From assembly GCF_026212465.1 (NCBI RefSeq), contig NC_080058.1, positions 7,528,001 to 7,592,000 of the forward strand: 64,000 nucleotides of DNA, in the 5' to 3' direction. This document shows positions 1 to 11,292 of the stretch, one piece after another. The notes beneath the pieces are model-generated. The model was not told the DNA's origin. It did no database searches and saw only the letters and a list, made by a program, of their open reading frames with translations. The stretch is from Amaranthus tricolor. Lineage: Eukaryota > Streptophyta > Magnoliopsida > Caryophyllales > Amaranthaceae. How positions within the stretch are numbered: the stretch's first letter is position 1; each line of letters opens with the position of its first letter. The translations under genes were made by a program, and so were the position numbers.

Positions 1-240
1 AACAACAATAATAATAATAATTATAATAATAATAAATAAATAAATAAATATATAAATAAATAAATAAATAAATAAATTACGTAAATTAAAATATTTAAAA
101 AATTCAAAAATAAAAATATCAACAATAAAAATTATAATAATGACAACAACAATAATAATAATAATAATAATAGTACTAACAATAATTATAATAATAATTT
201 AAAAAAACATTAATACGTAAATAAAAAAAATATAAAAAAA
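1..240. repeat. AAT/AAAT-rich low-complexity DNA
   Basis: This stretch consists almost wholly of AAT, AAAT and ACA runs, broken by short unique pieces. It leads into the hairpin-unit array at 266. The same pairing of AAT microsatellite with a TCGCC...GGCGA hairpin occurs at 15998-16290, so both may be pieces of one repeat family. No gene is seen. Confidence 0.8.
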
Positions 241-265
241 AACAAAAAAAAAAAAATTAAACCAA

Positions 266-421
266 TCGCACAAATCTGGGCGACTAACCCATGGTCCAGT
301 CGCACAAAATTGGGCGACTGGACCATGGTTCAGTCGCCCAGATTTGTGCGACTGGACCATGAGTTAGTCGCCCAGATTTGTGCGACTGAACCATGGTTCA
401 GTCGCCTAGATTTGTGCGACT
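266..421. repeat. 34-bp tandem array of hairpin units with an orientation switch
   Basis: Four full units and one partial unit of about 34 bp are visible. Each contains TCGCCCAGATTTGTGCGACT or its reverse complement, and that motif is itself an imperfect palindrome. The first two units (about 266-332) lie in one orientation and the remaining ones in the other. The centre is near GACTGGACCATGGTTCAGTC, so the whole array is also a larger palindrome. A T-tract follows. A related hairpin (TCGCCCGGATTTAGGCGA) occurs at 16263-16280. Its function is unknown. Confidence 0.8.
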
Positions 422-665
422 TGTTTTTTTTTTTTTTTTTTTCGAACGACAATTTTACGTACCGCATCCGACTCATAGTCGCTTTCGTTAGCCATATTTA
501 ACCAATTACGCCTTACAACTTCTTTAACACTTTTTAGAGAGATAGTACCAGTTTTTAGAGAGATAGTACCGTGTTTGAATTCGTACTTTAAACGCATCTC
601 AGAATTCGATATATATAGACAAATCATCCGCATTAAATTCTTAATAGTGTTATTAAGCGTGATTT

Positions 666-800
666 ACATTTATTAATTAAGTTTTAACTCTAATGGCATT
701 TTTATAATTTTTTTAAATGCAGGGGCAATTAAGTAATTTTGGGGGAGGGGAGGGTGGCGAAAAAATGAAAAGGGGTGGCGAAAAATAGCAACACCCTTTG
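666..800 (-). repeat. Dispersed repeat fragment, related inverted copy at 15885-15990
   Basis: Read on the minus strand, this segment contains TTTTTCGCCACCCCTTTTC, then a second CGCCACCC, then AATTGCCCC. The plus strand at 15885-15990 carries a clearly related series (TTTTTCATTTTATCGCCGCC, then GAATTTGTC and GCCACTCCC). Here it abuts the broken K/Q-rich gene copy at 801 and replaces the rest of that reading frame. It is probably a terminal part of an uncharacterised transposon. The class is not determined. Confidence 0.5.
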
Positions 801-1121
801 GTTTTTCTTGGGGTTGTTTTTGGTTTTCTTGGGTATGTTTTTGTTTTTGTTTTTGTTTGTTTCTTTGGTTTTTGCCCATTTTGATTTTGAAAAGATGATG
901 AGATTCTAAGGAATTGAGATGGGATTTGGGAAAGTTTGAAGTTTAATAAACGAAAATGGAAATGGGATTAATGGAAATGTTGAAAATCTATACTTATAAA
1001 CAAAATTTTCCGCGGGTTTCTGCATTTTTTGGTTGTTAGGGGTTTTTTTGGTTGTTTTCCGTTTTATTTTAATTTATTTCATTGTAAATTTTAGGCAATA
1101 TATACTGAGGTTAGATACTTA
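801..1121 (-). pseudogene. K/Q-rich coiled-coil family, copy A: 5' end and upstream flank only
   Basis: The minus strand from about 879 begins MGKNQRNKQKQKQK and matches the start of the better copy at 13876. After roughly 25 codons it runs into an unrelated repeat at 800. The upstream flank (880-1121) matches 13880-14094 nearly base for base, including the stretch TATACTGAGGTTAGATACTTAG. At 1121/1122 the homology stops abruptly at the truncated end of a copia element. I do not recognise the family; see the copies at 4749, 8127, 12423, 13254 and 17113. This is a truncated, non-functional piece. Confidence 0.7.
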
Positions 1122-1935
1122 GGTAGGATCTTCACAAGGAGAACCAGCATTAGCACAAAGTTTGCCGGAGGTAGCAACAGGAGTAGCAACAGGATTACAT
1201 TGAGACATGCCGGCCTTTTCAAGAATTTTAGAGGCATACCTTTGTTGAGAGAGAAAGAGGCCTGTAGAAGTACGAGTAACAGCAATACCCAAGAAATAAT
1301 TAAGAGGACCCAAATCCTTCATGGCAAATTCAGAGCTAAGTTTGGACATAATGGACTCACGAAGAGAAGTGGAGGAAGCTGTGAGAATAATATCGTCCAC
1401 ATATAATAGCAGATAAGCAATATCAGAGCCATGACAATAAACAAACAAGGAATTATCAGAAATGCTGTTAGAAAAGCCAATAGTAGTTGCAAAAGTAGCA
1501 AACCGGTGATACCAAGCACGAGGAGCCTGTTTGAGACCACAAAGAGACTTACGAAGAAAATAAACATGATCAGGACGAGTAGAATCACGAAAACCCATAG
1601 GTTGATGCATGTAAACAGTCTCAGTTAAATGACCATGTAAAAAAGCATTCTTAACATCAAGCTGATGAATAGACCAAGACCTGGAAAGAGCAATACTTAA
1701 AACAATGCGAATAGAAGCAGGTTTCACAACGTTGACTAAAAGTCTCATCACAATCAATGCCTTCCCTTTGAGATTTACCATCACCAACAAGACGCGCTTT
1801 ATAGCGCTCAAAAGAGCCATCAGACTTGGTCTTGACACGAAATACCCACAAAGACCGAATGATATTAGCATTAGGAGGACGCGGCACCAAATCCCAAGTA
1901 TGATTTTCAATTAAGGCATCAAATTCTTCTTTCAT
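1122..1935 (-). pseudogene. Copia reverse transcriptase fragment, frameshifted
   Basis: The copia RT domain begins MKEEFDALIENHTWDLVPRP and continues through RYKARLVGDG. It shifts frame near 1730, then continues with HQLDVKNAFLHG, LKQAPRAWYHRF and the catalytic LLLYVDDIILT. It ends at ...CEDPT, exactly where foreign sequence with an immediate stop begins (1122). RNase H is absent. The active-site YVDD is preserved, but the frameshift and truncation make it a pseudogene. Confidence 0.9.
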
Positions 1936-2063
1936 GGCTAACTTCCAGTTCGGGTCACGAAGGGCATGAAGAGGAGATTTGGGTAAAGGTGAAAAGGAAA
2001 CGGATAAAGCTTGAGAGTAGTATTTGGGATTGGGCTTGAAAATACCGTGTTTACTCCGCGTAG

Positions 2064-4007
2064 TTATGCCGGTGGATGAGGAAGGAGGAGGGGGTTGATT
2101 GGGCTGTGTGAGGCAGGCCCGATAGAGAAGGGGGAGGAAGGAGGGGGCTGTGGGACTGGGCTGCGTGAGGCAGGCCCAGTTGAGGGGAGGGAGGAGGAGG
2201 TGTACTGAAGTGGGGTGGGGCTGATGGGGCTGATGGGGACTGGGCTGACTGTTGCTGGCCCAGTAGAAGAGGGAGAGAAAAGAGGAGGCTGGACGGTTTT
2301 TGGGCTTAAGGGAGCTGGCCCAGTAGAATAGGGAGAAAGAGGGGGAGTTTGGATGGCTACTGGGCTGCGTGGGGCAGGCCCAGTAGGGGAAAAGGGGGAT
2401 GGAGATTGAAGGGTGGTAGTTGGGCTCAAGGATGGATTAGGCCTAGAAGATTTAGTTGGGGCTGTGTTAAGTAATTGAATGGGAATATTATCATCCAAAA
2501 ATTGATAGGTTGGGGGAGATGAAGAAGGTGATTGAGAAAAAGGAAAAATGGTCTCATCAAAAAGAACATTCCGAGATATAATGATTTTACGGGATGAGAG
2601 ATCATAGCACTTGTAACCCCTATGAGAAGAGGGATATCCTAAAAAGACACATGGAGCGGATCGAGGTTGGAGTTTGTGAATAGTAGAAGAGGGAAAAAGA
2701 GGAAAACATAAACACCCAAAAACCCGTAGGTGACCATATGTAGGAGACTTACGGTATAGAACATGAGTGGGAGTGAGATTACCAAGAAGTTTAGAGGGAA
2801 GAATATTGAGGAGATAAGTGGCCGTGTTTAAGGCGTGAGGCCAAAAAGATGGAGGAAGAGATGCATGACACAAAAGAGTGCGAATGATATTATTTATGGA
2901 TCGAATTTTTCGTTCGGATTTGCCATTTTGGGATGATGTGTAAGGACAAGAAAAACGAAGTAAAATGCCTTGAATAGTGCAAAATTGACAAAACATATTA
3001 TTGTCAAATTCACCCCCGTTATCGCATTGGAAAGATTTTATATTAAGCTCAAATTGGGTGCGAATAAAAGTATGAAAATTCACAAACACATCATAAACTT
3101 GAGATTTGCGATATAAAGGAAAAGTCCACAAAAAATTAGTATAATTATCAAGAAAAAGAACGTAATATTTATATCCCGATGGACTAGAAATGGGAGACGT
3201 CCATAAATCACTATGAATAATATCAAAGGGTTTAGAACTCATAGTCATAGAATTAACAAAAGGTAATTGAATGTGTTTTCCTAAAGGACAAGAATGACAA
3301 ACAAAATGAGGATCTTTATTATATTTAATTGAACTAGAGGAATACGAGGAATTTAAAACTGCATTGCCCGGATGTCCTAAACGGGAATGCCAAATACTAG
3401 AGGAAAAAGCGGAAAAAGCCGATGATGTGGAGGAGGAAGGAGAAGCTCCATGAGTAGAAGGAAAAGGATAAAGATCACCCGTGCTATTAGATCTCAAAAC
3501 GATGTTCCCCGTGGCCAAATCCTTTACAGAAAACCCAAAAGGATCAAATTCAACGGAAACCATATTATCTTGAGTGAATTTACAAACGGAAATAAGGTTT
3601 TTAATAAGTTTAGGTGCATGTAAGACATTTTTAAGGGTAAGGGATTTTTGTGAAGATGGAAAAGAAATATGCCCGTGACCAAGAACTGGAAATAAATTAC
3701 CATTACCAACAAAAATAGCATTATTGAATTGATGCTTTAAAGGAAAATAAGGAAGTAAAGTATCTTGAGAGCGAGTCATGTGAGATGTGGCACCGGTATC
3801 CATATAAAATTGCTCATCCGGAGTAGATAAAGAGAGAGTGTTCATAGCATGATCGATGTCTGTAGAAATATAATTCATAGAAGTATTAGTCCCTGTGTGA
3901 TAACTTTGCGCCGGTCGTGGGCCAAGAAGACCATCAGAATACCCATTATTGTAAGAATAAGGAGGAGCCCAAGAGGTAGTAGGATGAATTTTTGTGGGAG
4001 AGGCCAT
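2064..4007 (-). pseudogene. Copia polyprotein fragment: protease and integrase
   Basis: This 647-codon open frame starts MASPTKIHPTTSW. It carries the aspartic protease motif YMDTGATSHMT with the catalytic Asp kept. A GAG-pre-integrase HHCC knuckle follows (WHSRLGHPG ... CHSCPLGK). The integrase core keeps all three acidic positions: IHSDLW, CDNGGEF and the Glu in NGKSERK. A proline/serine-rich linker follows, with repeated STGPA-like blocks. The frame breaks near 2060, before the reverse transcriptase. The long intact frame suggests moderate age, but gag is missing and the element is truncated. Retrotransposon assignment is certain; the copia lineage was not worked out. Confidence 0.92.
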
Positions 4008-4115
4008 GGAGAAGAGAGACTAAAGAAATGAAGAAAGAAAAGAAAGAAAAATGGTGGCAGCTTTTGGAGTAAGGGAAGAAAGAGTCGGGATCAAAAACCG
4101 AAGCTTCTGATACCA

Positions 4116-4340
4116 TGTTAAGAATGACTCGGGTTGCCTTTCTCATTGATATTGATGTCAATATATACAAGATTGCTATTAAACTTTAGGAAACTAAATA
4201 TTCTCCTAATATTCTACATAATCACAAAGATATACAAAATAATGCAAGAAATCAAAGAGATATTATTCTAAGATATTCTAAGATATTCTAATAAAGCACA
4301 TACCCAAACAGCTCCTAACTGAACTAATCTAAAATTAACA
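4116..4340 (-). repeat. Copia 5' LTR (225 bp)
   Basis: On the plus strand the block runs from TGTTAAGAATGACTC to ...CTAAAATTAACA, giving TGTTAA/TTAACA inverted ends. It borders the methionine-initiator-type primer-binding site directly. Flanking plus-strand DNA after 4340 begins ATTTC. The expected matching target-site copy on the other side is lost with the truncated end. The partner LTR was not found in the window. Confidence 0.85.
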
Positions 4341-5360
4341 ATTTCAACTCAATTAAATTATTTTTGACTGATTAAAATATAAGTGAATTCATATCATTTA
4401 ACATTAAATAAACATATATAAAGTTAGTTTTATATACTTAATATGAATTCAGACCAAATAATAAAATAAATGTAATTATTTAATTTCATAGATTAGTATA
4501 ATATGCGTTTTGAATATGAACATTTATTTAAAGAAAATGAGTTTTCAATGTCATACTTTAATTCCACCCCTATATAAAAGAATGAAATCGGGGGAAAAGT
4601 TTTCAGGTAAACATTTTCTCAATCTCCAAAAATTTCATTTTTTTTTATATTTGTTTTTTTATCTCCTTTATTTCTTTCAATTTAATTAATTAGCTGTAGT
4701 ACTTTTCAATCTCATCTCAATATCGTATAATCTCATCATTGTTTCAAAATGGGCAAAAAGAAACAATCGCAACAAAAACAAAAACAAAAAAAAAAACAGG
4801 AACAAAAACAATCCCACTTTTTTGTCGAAAATCCTTGAGAATTAATTATGCTTTTGAAGGTCATTGAATCATTGGAGGCTAAGTTGACGTGATCCGAGTC
4901 AAAAGTCCAAGCGTTAAACGTAGAAAAGGATGAGATTATACGGTATTGAGACGAGATTGGAAAGTAGTACAATTTATGAAACTGAAAGAAATGAAGGAGA
5001 TAAAAAAAATGAATATGAAAATGGGATTTTTGATTGAGAAAATTTATACTTAAAAAAATTTACTCATGTTTTATTCTTTTTATGTAGCAATGGTATGAAA
5101 GTATCACATTGATGACTCAACTCCTTTAAATTTTGATAATTCAAAACTTATAAATTAATCAATAAAGTTAAATAAATATTTATTTGATTATTAATTTGGT
5201 CCAAATTCATATTAAGTATAAAAGTAATTTTATACATGTTTATTTGGTGTTAAGAGATATGAATTTACTTATATTTAACACTTCTAAAGTTTAGTTTTAA
5301 TTTATTTATTTTCTGTTAAAATTAAATAAATTAATTGAGCTGAAATTATTAATTTTATTT
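4341..5360. repeat. Inverted repeat (foldback) around K/Q-rich gene copy B
   Basis: The left arm (about 4341-4740) is the reverse complement of the right arm (about 4905-5352). Matches persist across the length, for example TACTTAATATGAATTC on the left with the reverse complement of AAATTCATATTAAGTA on the right. TTTTCTCAATC and CGTATAATCTCATC blocks also pair. The loop of about 160 bp holds the start of the coiled-coil gene copy. The arms have diverged and contain small indels. The copia LTR at 4340 abuts the left arm. The arms match the upstream flank of the gene copy rather than a known transposon end. Confidence 0.75.
4749..4945 (+). pseudogene. K/Q-rich coiled-coil family, copy B (degenerate)
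   Basis: A start codon at 4749 gives MGKKKQSQQKQKQK, then runs of Lys and Gln, with a stop after about 29 codons. Further on, another frame reads KVIESLEAKLT, a stop, then SESKVQALNVEKDEI. This aligns in order with the VINSLSMTVQSLDNELKG and SQSQVQALHAQIEEM segments of the copy at 17113-17778. The C-terminal half is absent; the inverted arm begins instead. It is non-coding now. Confidence 0.65.
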
Positions 5361-8030
5361 ATTGTCAAAATTTTATTTATAAAATAAATTAACATAAATT
5401 GTTAATTTTATTTTATTAACATAAAAAATGCCTAGAATATATTAGGTTTAGATTATTTCCTAAAAATATAGGATTAAGTTTTCCTAAAAGAGATATTTAA
5501 TATTCGATTAATATTAATGATATACTTTTGATATAATAGCTAGGTATAAATTAAATTGGATTATAAGGTTTTATCAGTCAAATTAAATTTTTAGCTTTGG
5601 GCCCCTTACTATTTATTATATATAGTTTAAAGAGTGCAAAAATATAACAAAAATTACTATATAACATAAAATCAAGAAATCAAATCCTAATTTAAACTAT
5701 TCTTTTTTAATAAGCTAATAAATTTAAACTATGTTTAATTCAAAACTAAATTCTAATAATGTTAACTCTAATAATGTTAACGAGAGTTAAGAAGACAATG
5801 TGATTACAAACTCTTTTAATCTCTTGTTAACTATTTTTTATTCCCTTGAATCTACTATAATATAACTTTATAGTCTTCCAAACTTGATCTGTTATAATAT
5901 TTCTTTTTTAAAATAGGTTACCCTTTAACTAATCTTATAATTGTACAACAAATATAGTTTATTCATCCCTTTTATTGTCACATAGTGTTATGGGGTCAAT
6001 GGGTCTCAAGTTTAGTGGGTCAAGTCTACAGCTTATAATTCAAAATTGTTGATCAAAGCCTCTTCAGGCCAACTTTCAGGATGAAGTTACTAAAATATCT
6101 TTAGAAGACCCGAAACAGGTTACTTATTGCAGTTTAAATACCCTTATTTAATGTTATGAGGTCAAAGAGCCCCCAATTAGGATTTTGTCTTTTTTTTTTA
6201 TTCGTTGTTCATAACAGTAAACAAACACTTATTTTAGACTCGTACTTGAAGACATTGAAATTATTTTAGGACAAAACTTATTGTTAAAATTTTTTATTAA
6301 AAGAAAATTTTTATTTCAAATGTTGGCCTTTTGATTCATGATGCTTCAAACTTGATTGTGTAGGCCGTAGGGTATAACTTGTAGAGTAGTAGTGTAGTAC
6401 TATATGGAATATGGATTATGGATAAATACAAAAGTGGAACTACGATATTTAGTAATAGTTCTTTGATTGTTAATTGTTGTTTATATTTAATGGATTTATT
6501 TGACTAATTGAAAATATTAATTATTTTTATTGTTCTAAATATAATTGAAAAAGTCATGTGTTTAGGAAAATATTTACTTTCTTTAATTTTTGCAATATAA
6601 ATATTTTTCTATTTTTTGTCCATCTTCATTGTAAAACAGCTTCAACCGAGCTAAAATCACCTGAGTAAACTCCGTAATTAAAATCATAAGAATTATGCTT
6701 AAAACAATCAAAACCACTCAAAATCAACATGAATAACCAAAATGGATAAAATAGCATAAATCTTCAAAATAAGCACGAAATTACTAACAACAACCATCTG
6801 TAAGGAGTATAAAATGGTATAAATAAGTGCAAATAATTGCACTTATCACTTAAATATTTATGTGTAAAAAATTTCAATTTTTTGTAAAATCCAAAAAAAG
6901 AATTATAAAATTGGATATACGATGACGCATCCGAATATTCGGATTTCAGATATTCGATTTTTTCGGATCAAAACTGAATAATGATTTTTACTATATGACA
7001 AAAACGCTCTTAGTTAATTTTAAGAATTAAAAAGATTGAAAATCGAGTCTTATCATAATTGAGGTAAATATCTGTCTTTTTAAAAGAGGATTTTAAGATT
7101 CAAGAAAGTAGTACACTTTATTAATTAATCTAGACTTAATAAGGGGTTTTGCGATCCTCGATGTTTTTGCTTTCCCTACGCTCATTCTATGTTTTGGAAA
7201 GACTAACGAACGGACATTTATTAATAAAGATACTAAATACTCTCCATGTTTTTCCTTTTTACTTTTTTCACATTTTTTATAGTCAATATAGAATTTTATT
7301 TTGTCTAAATATGCACATTATTAAAAATTATAAAAAATTTATAACAAAAAGTTTACAACAAGATAAATCTAACAAAATCTTACATAAATATATTTTATCT
7401 TTTATATATGTTTTTTAAAAAACTTTAATCAAATTTTTCTTTCTTTAAACTAGAATATTCTAAACGAAAATAACATTAAATAATAGAAAAAGTATTATCT
7501 AATATGCAAAAAAAAATAACCTATAAACAATAACTGCTATAATATACAATAACAAAATATGATTATATTCAATCCATTATGAAATACACTCATAAAAGAA
7601 GGGATTAAATTTTTAATCAGTTTTTTTTTTTTTTTTTTTAAATTTTTTATATATAGGATTATTATGAAAGTATTACATTTTATATGGAAATTGGAAGGTT
7701 AATTTGCTTAACAGGGGGTTCAATTTTGGAACTTTAGTATGGAGGTGATTTGTACTTTTTTAGTGTGTATTATACTTAAAAGTATAAAAATAGTAGTTTA
7801 TGTTTTTTCATTGGACAAATATAATCATTAAAAAATATTTGCTATTATTAAGTTGATGAACACTAAAAAATTGTGGTCTATAGACTAAGTTTATAAAAGA
7901 GCTCTGCTAAATTTTGCGTTTGGTTCTAAATGACTTTTCTTACTCTATCATATATTTCAAAAAATGATTTAAATTTTTCTTTTAAATTTATGTAAAAAAG
8001 GAAATTTAACGAGTATTAAAAATATAAAAA
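5361..8030. other. AT-rich intergenic DNA, no gene seen
   Basis: There are no open frames with recognisable domains, no splice-consistent exon series and no clear terminal repeats. Around 7150-7500 the sequence resembles a decayed Stowaway-like MITE of the family at 18820 (a TTTTATA/ACATAAATATATTTTATC core), without defined ends. A poly(T) tract lies at 7622-7639. Confidence 0.5.
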
Positions 8031-8126
8031 ATTAAGAAAGTAGAGACATTATTTATTCACTAGTAATATGTTTTTTGTAGTCTTGCAAAATGTATATGAT
8101 TTTTTAACCATTTTCATGGCTGATTT

Positions 8127-8345
8127 TTACAATTCATCCCATTTACGAATGTTAAAAGCACAATAAAAAAAAAATACAGCTATCAGAATTAATACCGCAA
8201 AACATAGAATCATCCGTAAACACTTCTTTAACCCATTGTCTGATTCTCCATTATCAGCCCTTAATTCCTCCATTTTGTTGCAGACTTCTGATTTCAGTCC
8301 ATTCTGCTTCTCCTCATCTGAATTTACAATTTCCATGGCTGATTC
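8127..8345 (-). pseudogene. K/Q-rich coiled-coil family, copy C: 3' end with membrane anchor
   Basis: The minus strand reads MEIVNSDEEKQNGLKSEV, then CNKMEELRADNGESDNG. A basic stretch (LKKCLRM) follows, then a hydrophobic segment of about 20 residues (ILCFAVLILIAVFFFYCAF), and the end is NIRKWDEL with a stop at 8127. The first part matches copy F at 17110-17240. This copy therefore supplies the family's C-terminus: a single membrane span close to the end, as in tail-anchored proteins. Sequence upstream of about 8345 no longer matches the family, so the 5' part is lost or lies across an intron I could not place. Function unknown. Confidence 0.6.
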
Positions 8346-10035
8346 TCCATAATTTTATTGATTTATTGATTAGGTATTTTTTATAATTTTTCCTAATTTT
8401 ATTTTCATTCAAATCGTTGACATTGTAAAGTTCAAAATGTTGTAATAATTTGTTTTGTTCTCGTCACAACAAACGTTAGTGTCAAATGTATACTTTGTCT
8501 ATATTGATTATTACAACATTTATGGGCGTTAATGAGTTAAAACTTTATAATGCCAACAATTTGAATAAAAACAAAAATATTACAATATTTATGAGCGTTA
8601 ATGAATTAAACGGTGAATTAAACGTTAAAAAATGGTGAATTAAACAAAAACTGGATGTTATTATGTGGAAAAAACTTACAAAATGATGAATTGAACGAAA
8701 TTTAACATGAACTTAACGAAAAATGCTACGGCAATTAGATAGTGCATAAACTGGATACCACAATGTGAAATTTTCTTAAAAAAATGCTACCACTGACATT
8801 TCATGAAAACTGGATGTTACCATGTTAAATTTCCCAAAATATAACAAACTAGTATAAAACTCGTGCAATACACAGATTTTTAAATACGTAATATTTTAAT
8901 GAAATTTTAGACTAACACAAATATTAAATGAAGGTGGATAATAAGTATTTACACATGTATATTGTAAAGAATTAAATATAAAGAAACCCAAAATACGTTG
9001 TTAATCAAGAGTTTAATGGTTTTGAAATACCTCTATATGTACTACATTTTCAGTACGATGACATATTTCACCATCCTAGTCGCATATGAGAATTTTTAGT
9101 CCTTTCCTTCCAGTGACTCTAGAAATGATGACGTAAAATTGTTCATGACTAAATAGGTTAAGGTAGGAACAAACTAACTTTGAATATTGTTTGTCCTTGA
9201 CTTTTATTAATAGTCATTAATATTACATGTTCCCCTGTCACTATAAATTTATTGAATGTAATTAAACTCATGGTTATTCTATAAAATATTATTAAACAAC
9301 ACTAAAGATTCAGGGAAGAGAAATAGTATTAGAAAACAATTGGAATGGCCATATGGGGCTATTTATATTGTAATATCAGCCATGAAAGTGTTTATATATT
9401 TTTATTTTCATAAAAGAATAATTAAATTACAGAAAATCAGACAATATTTTTAGTTGATTGATTTTTATTGCACTATATTTGGTAGCTAAGATAGTCTGAT
9501 TGCCTACACACTGATTGAAGCTGGTTGATTTTTTTGCATTAAATTATTTCTTTCCATAATAATCATCTAGTTCAATATTTTTTACAGTTTTCCTAAAATT
9601 CAAATTTATTATTATGGTAGTCTAATAATGTAAATGACTGAATTTAGTAATCAATTAAATTAATTTATGTCGCTTAAGTTTTAATTTATGTCGCTTAAGT
9701 CTAATAATGTACTTCTTGTAATTTAATAAATTGCAGTATAATTGTAATGAAAGAAATTTATTTTGCAGTATAATTTTCTACCACTATATTTTCATTATTT
9801 TATCTATTTTTCAGTATAATTTTCTAAATTGTACATTTATATATAACAGTGTAATTGAAATAATTATGATTTATTGCATCCATTAATGTATAAATTTTTC
9901 CAAAGATGCAAACGTGTAAATATGGTAAGTCAAAAAATAAAGCAAGTTAATTCCATTAATACTATCCAATGGAAAAAAAAAAAAACAAATGTCATGCGTA
10001 CATTCAAATTGGCTTTTGCTAAAATACAATAAAAT
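8346..10035. other. Intergenic DNA with short degenerate subrepeats
   Basis: No gene is seen. Short repeats recur: ATTTATGGGCGTTAATGAGTTAAA (8521) with a variant at 8590, and AACTGGATGTTA or close variants at 8649, 8749 and 8810. Near 8850-8890, ACTAGTATAAAACTCGTGCA resembles the motif at the edge of the repeat at 23390. The rest shows nothing I can name. Confidence 0.4.
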
Positions 10036-10540
10036 TAAGTAAGTAGAGACGTTTTTTATCACTAGAAATATGTTTTTTCCCGTCTTGTAAAATGTATAGG
10101 ATTTTTTAACCTCTTTGTAATATTTAGAGGTGTACATTCGAGTATTTGATAAATTTAGAGTATAATATCGAGTTGGGTCAATTTTGACTCGTGTGTATGT
10201 AAGTAACTTATCAATTTAATTTTAATCATATCAAATCATGCTCAATCTTAGTCATTAAACCATATTTACAAAATAGTTTCCGCTACAAATGTTATTTAAC
10301 TACAACAATAGACTATAGTCAATGAAAACTTGTCTTTAAATACGTTCCGTTTAATGTAGCTAATTTGCCCCTCAATCTTTAATCAAGTTTCACAAGTATA
10401 TCTAACTACGATATGTAAATATTAAAAAAAAAAAAAAAAAAAAATTGTGTAATCACAACAACTAGTAAAAAATTGAAAGTGTAATTAAATTCAACTTTAG
10501 AATATTACTGTATACCGCAAATGCCATGTACGGCTTTTGT
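10036..10540. repeat. Direct duplicate block (partner at 14868-15760)
   Basis: Shared stretches in the same order are CACTAGAAATATG, GTCTTGTAAAATGTATAGGA, TTTTTAACCTCTTT, GGTCAATTTTGACTC, TCAATTTAATTTTAAT, AAATCATGCTCAATCTTA and AAAATAGTTTCC. The first part also matches 8036-8115, just downstream of gene copy C, so this is part of the family's 3' flank. The partner copy differs by containing a MITE at 15000-15391. Confidence 0.75.
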
Positions 10541-10814
10541 CAAAATTTCGGACATATTTGTATATATTAAGACTTTAAAATTTTAAGAAATAAATTGTAC
10601 ATTATAGTTATATTTCGTTTCACTCTGAACAGTTGTATACATTACGTATATTATATCACATTTTGCATTGTGCGCAATGTAATTATATTTATACTTTTAT
10701 TTTTTTATTTTAAATAAAAAATAAATGGTTCGTACCTTGAGTACAATACGAAATTATGAGTTCTTTTAATAAAAAATAAATACTAATTTTTGCTAACAAA
10801 AATAACTATGACAT

Positions 10815-11112
10815 TAATTTATAGAAGTATTAAATATTATTACTATTAATAACACACTTTAAAATTAAATATAAATACATAGAAATATTTAAAATTATTT
10901 TATTTGTTTAAACGACAAAGATAAATTTTTCTCATAAAAAATATAAGTAACTTACATAAAAATAGTCACAAGTCACAATGTAAATCATATTAGAATCAAG
11001 CATTGCATTTAAGTAACCAGGAGCTTACATAACAAAATAAATCCTAATAGAAGTAAATTATATTTTAACCATCTCAAAATATCAAATAGTACACTATTAA
11101 TAAATAAAAGGA
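10815..11112. repeat. Partial copy of the repeat at 23390-23965
   Basis: Matching stretches occur in the same order as at 23455-23762: AATAACACA, a TTTAAACGA run, ATAAAAATAGTCACAA, AGTAACCA, ATAACAAAAT, CCTAATAGAAGTAAA and TATATTTTAACCATCTCAAA. Homology ends where the MITE at 11113 begins, which suggests the MITE sits in this repeat. Class unknown. Confidence 0.6.
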
Positions 11113-11290
11113 AAAGTTAATATTAATAATCCAACCTTTCACTTGTCCGTTATGAATAATTCCACTTTTGGATTTTTTTTTTAATAATTCAACCTTTGCA
11201 CTTAGTTTGCTATCAGCATACTAATAGAGTATGTTGATAGCAAACGAGAGGCAAATGTTGAATTATTATAAAATAAAAAGTTATGCTGCT
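11113..11290. mobile_element. Partial MITE related to the element at 25867
   Basis: It starts GAAAAGTTAATATTAATAATCC and continues CAACCTTTCACTTGTCC and GAATAATTCCA, matching the left end of the element at 25867-26154. An internal palindrome follows (TTTGCTATCAGCATAC ... GTATGTTGATAGCAAA). The right terminal repeat is missing; the sequence runs into a CACTA-type end at 11293. Confidence 0.6.
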
Positions 11291-11292
11291 AA

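Larger units (their letters stand above)
1122..4340 (-). mobile_element. Truncated Ty1/copia retrotransposon
   Basis: On the minus strand the order is LTR (4340-4116), primer-binding site TGGTATCAGAAGC beginning at 4115, protease, GAG-pre-integrase zinc knuckle, integrase and reverse transcriptase. This PR-INT-RT order defines copia. Only about 110 bp separate the primer site from the protease ORF, so gag is deleted. The element stops within the reverse transcriptase/RNase H junction at 1122, so RNase H, the polypurine tract and the 3' LTR are missing. Frameshifts lie near 2060 and 1730. It is dead and cannot move by itself. Confidence 0.93.

Noticed and set aside
266..421. A CRISPR-like array, suggested by regular 34-bp repeats
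   Set aside because: The units are contiguous without unique spacers, switch orientation, and lie in plant nuclear DNA.
406..633. A 75-codon minus-strand frame ending in poly-Lys
   Set aside because: It contains a direct duplication (HGTISLK, TGTISLK) and ends in an A-tract and hairpin repeat. It probably belongs to a repeat and nothing supports translation.
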